Part shown: one piece after another, positions 1-3,346 of the stretch
Position numbering within the stretch: position 1 is the stretch's first letter
Layout: each line of letters starts with the position of its first letter
Source: Anaerolineaceae bacterium
GTDB taxonomy: Bacteria; Chloroflexota; Anaerolineae; Anaerolineales; Anaerolineaceae
Assembly: GCA_021107195.1 (NCBI GenBank)
Contig: JAIOTF010000172.1
Location: 1-6,082 of the forward strand
DNA: 6,082 nt
Reading direction: 5' to 3'
The notes under the pieces: model-generated
The model's database searches: none
Told to the model about the DNA's origin: nothing
Seen by the model: the letters and a program-made list of their open reading frames with translations, nothing else
Translations under genes and position numbers: made by a program

Positions 1-248
1 CGCAGGCCGCCGCCGACACACAGGGGAATGAAAATTTCGCGGGATGTCCTCTCAACGATATCGAGGAGACTGTTGCGGCCATAGAGGCTGGCGACAGCAT
101 CCATATAGATCAATTCATCAGCGCCGTTGTGGTAATAATGACGGGCAAAATCTTCCGGCTTGCCCATCACGCGCAGCCCTTCGAAATGAATGCCCTTGAC
201 CAGGTTTGGCCCTTTAATGTCCAGTTTTGGGATGATACGAACGCTCAT
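1..248 (-). CDS. hisF: HisF-like cyclase/synthase of a surface-glycan (acetamidino-sugar) pathway, 3' part missing
   Basis: The first 82 codons of a (beta/alpha)8-barrel protein of the HisF family are visible; the rest lies beyond the left edge (full family length is about 250 residues). What is seen: the N-terminal strand RIIPKLDIKG with the catalytic-type Asp10, Lys18 in NLVKG, GADELIYMD at 42-50, and the phosphate-loop start VGGGL at 78-82. By alignment with Thermotoga HisF (offset of one residue), Arg4 and Glu45 match the ammonia-gate residues Arg5 and Glu46, which suggests coupling to a HisH-type glutaminase. The stretch HFEGLRVMGKPEDFARHYY and the MDAVASLYGRN segment resemble paralogues found in LPS and legionaminic-acid clusters more than histidine-operon HisF. 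The ATG at 246-248 is preceded by GGAAGAG (259-265) and lies 18 nt after neuD. In this context the inferred role is amidine formation on the sugar, with HisH and an amidotransferase encoded outside the window. The family is certain; the exact substrate is not. Confidence 0.88.
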   Translation of the reverse strand, partial: MSVRIIPKLDIKGPNLVKGIHFEGLRVMGKPEDFARHYYHNGADELIYMDAVASLYGRNSLLDIVERTSREIFIPLCVGGGL

Positions 249-266
249 ACCATTATATCTCTTCCA

Positions 267-914
267 TTAATCTGATGTTTGCATGGGCCGGGCCGGAACG
301 CCAACCACGCAAGTGTCTGGCAGCACGTCCTTGACGACCACCGCTCCCGCCCCAACGATGGCATTTTTACCTATTTTAATACCCTGGCGCACAACTGCGC
401 CAGTGCCGATATGCGCGCCTTCCCCCACCTGAATGGTACCGGAGAGATGTGCGCCAGTGGCAACATGAACATGATCGCCAATCTGGCAATCATGTTCGAT
501 GATCGCGCCACTATTGATGATCACGTTCTCGCCAATCACAGCGCCGGCATTGACAATGCTGCCGGGCAGAAACTGGCTACCCCGCCCCAACCGGGCATGA
601 GGCGACAAAATCGCCGTCGGATGACGCACCGAGAGGACATCCAGTCCTTGATCGAGGCCATAGTGAAACAAACGCTGTCGGATGCGGCTGTCACCCACTG
701 AGCCCAGGCCGACCACGAAACTGTCTACACCCTGGTTTGCCAAACCGGGTAAAAGATCATCACCACCCAGTACGGGCACGCCAAAAATATCCAAACCCCA
801 AAGGGTTTCATCGGGCACGAGAATGCCATACAGCTCCACCTGTTTGGTTAGCTGGAGGGCATCAATCAACACTCTGGCATGGCCGCCGCCACCGAAAATG
901 ACACACCGTTGCAT
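267..914 (-). CDS. neuD: NeuD-type sugar O/N-acyltransferase (left-handed beta-helix)
   Basis: This is a 215-residue protein of the NeuD/PglD sialic-acid acyltransferase family, complete and of usual length. The N-terminal part (about 1-95) is a small Rossmann-like sugar-nucleotide-binding domain opening with VIFGGGGHARVL at 5-16. From about residue 100 to 200 hexapeptide repeats (NAGAVIG, NVIINSGA, GAHIGTGAVV, NAIVGAGAVV) form a left-handed beta-helix that binds acetyl-CoA. His141 in IIEHDCQIGDHVH sits where the family has its catalytic His, and the protein ends in the usual VVGVPARP. In this operon it would acetylate the nonulosonic acid or its hexosamine precursor; O- versus N-transfer cannot be told from the sequence. 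I chose the ATG at 912-914: it is 4 nt after the neuC stop, starts the Rossmann strand directly, and has a GAGGGGAG ribosome site. A Met 13 codons upstream (953) would add a non-conserved extension overlapping neuC by 35 nt. Confidence 0.9.
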   Translation of the reverse strand: MQRCVIFGGGGHARVLIDALQLTKQVELYGILVPDETLWGLDIFGVPVLGGDDLLPGLANQGVDSFVVGLGSVGDSRIRQRLFHYGLDQGLDVLSVRHPTAILSPHARLGRGSQFLPGSIVNAGAVIGENVIINSGAIIEHDCQIGDHVHVATGAHLSGTIQVGEGAHIGTGAVVRQGIKIGKNAIVGAGAVVVKDVLPDTCVVGVPARPMQTSD

Positions 915-918
915 GCGT

Positions 919-2097
919 TTACCCACTCCCCTCACCAGTGAACGGAAGATCATAAAATCGTTTGATGATTAACTTCTCATCCAGCGGGACTTCCCGCAGG
1001 CGGGAAACGATGCGCTGTGCCGCCTGACCATCGCCATAAGAATTCTGCATCCCTTGCAATGACTGACGCAAGGCAGACGAAACAGCCCGTTGAATGCCGT
1101 CCAAAATTTCCGAATGATCATACCCCACATCGAGAACATTAATCCCGCTCACACGGCCGCCCTGACGGGTGCCGATGTTGACCACGGGCAGTTCAAAAGA
1201 AGCGGCTTCAATGATCCCGCTGGAAGAATTGCCCACCATAGCAGCGGCAAACTTCATCAGACTGAAATAGCCCTGTGTACCAAGATTCTCCACAGCCTGG
1301 GCGGTTTGAAGATGTACACCCACATAGGCAGCAATCTTCTGACGGATCACGCTGTTGCCGGTGTCGGCATTGGGCAAGGTAAAGATCACCGGATAGCCGG
1401 AAGCATCCAATGCCTGAAGCAGTTCACTGATCTGGTTTTCCACCTGGGTATATTCGAGGGTAACGGGATGAAAAGTGACCAATAATGGCGGTTCATCTAT
1501 TCGCAAGCCGAAGCGCTTTTCCAACTCGGTGACGCTCAAGAGAGACACGGTATTGAGATTATCCAGTCCCGGCGCACCGGAAACGATGACCCGCCAGGGC
1601 TCTTCGCCCAACTGGATCACCCGCCGGGCATACCGTTCGGTAGACGTGAAATGCAGGTGGCTGAGTTTGGTAATGGCATGGCGCAGTGCTTCATCCATCG
1701 CGCCCTCAGTCACCTCGCCGCCATGAATGTGCGCGACAGGGATATTGAAAGGCAGGGCTGCCAAAGCAGCAGCGTGCATCTCGAAGCGGTCACCGAGAAC
1801 GAGGAGGATATCAGGGCGGCTATGTGCATACGCTTGTGCAAAACCAATTGTGCCCAACCCCATCGACTTGGCGACGCCTTCGGGAGAATCGGAGGAGAGC
1901 AGCATCTCAACCCGCTCGTCGACAGCAAAGCCCTCGTCTTCAATGGCTTGCACGGTTGCGCCGTAGTGCGGCGAGAGGTGCATGCCGGAAACGATGAGAT
2001 ACAGTTCCAGCGCCAGGTCCTGGCGAATGGCCTCCAGCACCGGCCGGTAGATACCGAAATCCGAGCGGCCAACGGTGACAACGCCAATTGTCCTCAT
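919..2097 (-). CDS. neuC: UDP-N-acetylhexosamine 2-epimerase (hydrolysing), NeuC/LegG type
   Basis: This is a complete 392-residue, GT-B-fold enzyme that hydrolyses and 2-epimerises a UDP-HexNAc to give the free ManNAc-type hexosamine plus UDP, feeding NeuB. Visible family motifs: the N-terminal strand with GRSDFG at 10-15, VLGDRFEMHAAA at 100-111, HIHGGE at 123-128 followed by EGAMDEALRHAITKLSH (131-147), FHP at 209-211, and the UDP-binding GNSSSGIIEA at 289-298 with the later RQGGR (311-315). Asp103 and the Glu residues in HGGE and AMDE fall in the segments that hold the acid/base residues of the hydrolysing epimerases. The ATG at 2095-2097 overlaps the neuB stop as ATGA, with GGAGG just upstream. 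The substrate could be UDP-GlcNAc (sialic acid route) or UDP-2,4-diacetamido-trideoxyglucose (legionaminic route, LegG). The sequence alone does not settle this; the HisF-like neighbour favours the second. Confidence 0.93.
   Translation of the reverse strand: MRTIGVVTVGRSDFGIYRPVLEAIRQDLALELYLIVSGMHLSPHYGATVQAIEDEGFAVDERVEMLLSSDSPEGVAKSMGLGTIGFAQAYAHSRPDILLVLGDRFEMHAAALAALPFNIPVAHIHGGEVTEGAMDEALRHAITKLSHLHFTSTERYARRVIQLGEEPWRVIVSGAPGLDNLNTVSLLSVTELEKRFGLRIDEPPLLVTFHPVTLEYTQVENQISELLQALDASGYPVIFTLPNADTGNSVIRQKIAAYVGVHLQTAQAVENLGTQGYFSLMKFAAAMVGNSSSGIIEAASFELPVVNIGTRQGGRVSGINVLDVGYDHSEILDGIQRAVSSALRQSLQGMQNSYGDGQAAQRIVSRLREVPLDEKLIIKRFYDLPFTGEGSG
926..933 (-). promoter_or_regulatory. Ribosome binding site of neuD, decides its start
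   Basis: The minus strand reads GAGGGGAG here, 11 nt upstream of the ATG at 912-914 and inside the last codons of neuC. It supports the short neuD start over the Met at 953 and suggests translational coupling to neuC. Confidence 0.6.
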
Positions 2098-3143
2098 ACC
2101 ATGTCCTCCCAGGTAAAGAGCTGTCCGGCAGCAATTTCCTGTTTTATGCGGCGGCCAATCAACTCTTGGCGCAGGGCCGGCGGCAGGCCGGTTCCCGGGC
2201 GGCGGACAGCGACAAATTCCGCTGTCAAAACTGTCCCGGCCGGAATGTCACAGGCAGCGACTAGGCTCTTGCGGGCCACATCGGCGGTATTCCGCTCGCT
2301 CGGTGTGGGCAGCTTGCGTCCATCGCCGAGGGCGGCCTGGACACGGCGCATGCCCTGTGCCAGGCGCTGCAACTCGTCCGACTCCAGCGAAGCACAATGA
2401 TCCGGCCCGGGCAGACTGCGGTCGAGGGTAAAATGTTTCTCGATCACGGCAGCGCCGAGAGCGACAGCGACGAGGGGCATTTCGATGCCTTCCGTGTGGT
2501 CAGAGAAGCCAACCGGCACCCCAAAAGCGGCTTCAAGGGTGTGCATGGCACGCAGATTCAATTCCTCGGGCGGGGCGGGGTACTGGCTGACGCAGTGCAG
2601 CAGCACCAGCGGCGGGTTTCCGGCTGCGGCAATGGTCTGAACAGCGGCCTCCACCTCACCCAGACTGGACATGCCCGTAGAAAGGATGACCGGCCGGCCT
2701 TTGCGGGCAACGTATGCCAGATAAGGATGATTGGTGATTTCTCCTGAGGGAATCTTGTAGGCAGGTACGTCGAGACTTTCCAGCAAATCTGCGCTGGTTT
2801 CATCAAAGGGGGAGGAAAGAAAAAGCACCCCTTTTTGCTGGCAGCGGGCCAGCAAAATACGATGCGCTTCTTCGCTGAGTTCCAGTTTTTTGAGCATCTG
2901 GTACTGCGATTCAGTCTGGTCTGTGGTTTCAAGCTGGTATTTGGCTTTGGGAGCCTGTTTTGTGACCAGGCGGTCGGCAGAAAAGGTTTGAAATTTGACC
3001 GCGTCCGCGCCTGCTTCTGCAGCGGCATCTACCAATGCCAGCGCCATGTCCATATCGCCGTTATGGTTGACGCCGGCTTCGGCGATCAGATAAGAGGGAT
3101 ACCCACGGCCGATCCAGCGGCCTGCGATTTGAACAGCCTGCAT
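2094..3143 (-). CDS. neuB: N-acetylneuraminate / N,N'-diacetyllegionaminate synthase (NeuB family)
   Basis: This is a complete 349-residue, PEP-dependent synthase that condenses an N-acetylmannosamine-type sugar with phosphoenolpyruvate to form a nine-carbon 2-keto-3-deoxy acid. A TIM barrel (about 15-280) is followed by a C-terminal SAF/antifreeze-like domain (about 288-349). Visible family residues: IAEAGVNHNGD at 20-30 with Glu22, AVKFQTF at 48-54 with Lys50, IPSGEITNHPYL at 131-142 with Glu135, STGM at 155-158, GFSDHTEG at 212-219 and IEKHFTLDRSLPGPDH at 234-249. His216 and His237 correspond to the metal-binding pair of meningococcal NeuB. Arg314/Arg315 in RRPGTG is the SAF-domain arginine that reaches the active site of the partner subunit. 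The ATG at 3141-3143 has GGAGG (3149-3153) 5 nt upstream. It is the first gene of the operon and is coupled to neuC by a 4-nt overlap. The family call is secure; neuraminate versus legionaminate is open. Confidence 0.94.
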   Translation of the reverse strand: MQAVQIAGRWIGRGYPSYLIAEAGVNHNGDMDMALALVDAAAEAGADAVKFQTFSADRLVTKQAPKAKYQLETTDQTESQYQMLKKLELSEEAHRILLARCQQKGVLFLSSPFDETSADLLESLDVPAYKIPSGEITNHPYLAYVARKGRPVILSTGMSSLGEVEAAVQTIAAAGNPPLVLLHCVSQYPAPPEELNLRAMHTLEAAFGVPVGFSDHTEGIEMPLVAVALGAAVIEKHFTLDRSLPGPDHCASLESDELQRLAQGMRRVQAALGDGRKLPTPSERNTADVARKSLVAACDIPAGTVLTAEFVAVRRPGTGLPPALRQELIGRRIKQEIAAGQLFTWEDMV

Positions 3144-3185
3144 TCAGGCCTCCGTGATTTGCATACAAGGTCAATAGTGATGATT

Positions 3186-3215
3186 TATGGTAAAGGCTGT
3201 AACGATTCTACCATA
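3186..3215. repeat. 7-bp inverted repeat overlapping the candidate -10
   Basis: TATGGTA (3186-3192) and TACCATA (3209-3215) are perfect inverted copies separated by 16 bp. The second arm overlaps the candidate -10 box, so the pair could be an operator or a 5'-UTR hairpin. A 7-bp match in an AT-rich spacer may also arise by chance. Confidence 0.3.
3205..3213 (-). promoter_or_regulatory. Candidate extended -10 promoter of the neuB operon
   Basis: The minus strand reads TGGTAGAAT, which fits an extended -10 (TGn followed by a TATAAT-like box), about 60 nt before the neuB ATG. No good -35 lies 16-19 nt upstream; the nearest sequences there (ACTGCG, TGACTG) are poor. It is the best candidate in the 203-bp gap, but its support is only motif-level. 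Confidence 0.35.
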
Positions 3216-3291
3216 GGGCCCAATTAGCGCAGTCAGCTGATCCACAACAACAATACCTTATTACCACCTGAGACCATGTGTTTTTTAAGCA

Positions 3292-3321
3292 ACTATGCCG
3301 CCCGAATTCGGGCGGCATAGT
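3292..3321 (-). terminator. 30-bp perfect palindrome, probable transcription terminator of the modular-protein gene
   Basis: Arms ACTATGCCGCCCG and CGGGCGGCATAGT flank a central AATT, giving a 13-bp perfect, GC-rich stem with a 4-nt loop. It begins 25 nt downstream of the stop codon of the 3347-6082 gene and lies upstream of neuB, which is where a terminator is expected. The downstream minus strand reads TGCTTAAAAAACAC, so the usual U-run is missing. It would be a non-canonical intrinsic terminator or 3'-end-stabilising hairpin. A DNA-level protein-binding site is an alternative. Confidence 0.55.
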
Positions 3322-3346
3322 AAATTCAATCTTTCGCCGTACTCGC

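Larger units (their letters stand above)
3144..3346. other. Intergenic region between the modular-protein gene and neuB
   Basis: These 203 bp contain no credible coding frame. They hold the palindrome (3292-3321), the candidate -10 (3205-3213), a short inverted repeat (3186-3215) and the neuB Shine-Dalgarno GGAGG (3149-3153). They separate two co-oriented transcription units. About 70 bp between the palindrome and the promoter region (3222-3291) shows no motif I can assign. Confidence 0.6.

Noticed and set aside
1..248. Canonical histidine-biosynthesis hisF
   Set aside because: It is placed directly behind neuD with an 18-nt gap and no his genes are visible. Its 20-60 segment resembles glycan-cluster paralogues. 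The left flank could still overturn this.
915..953. Upstream Met start for neuD giving 228 residues
   Set aside because: The extra 13 residues are not typical of NeuD, overlap neuC by 35 nt, and the ATG at 912-914 has its own ribosome site and begins right at the Rossmann strand.
1651..2400. Long plus-strand open frame of 249 codons
   Set aside because: It lies antisense to neuC and neuB, shows no family motif, and spans the junction of two well-supported genes. It is an open shadow of their codon pattern.
3169..3174. TTGACC on the minus strand as a -35 box for neuB
   Set aside because: A -10 at normal spacing would fall on the neuB Shine-Dalgarno and start codon, and no TATAAT-like hexamer is there.
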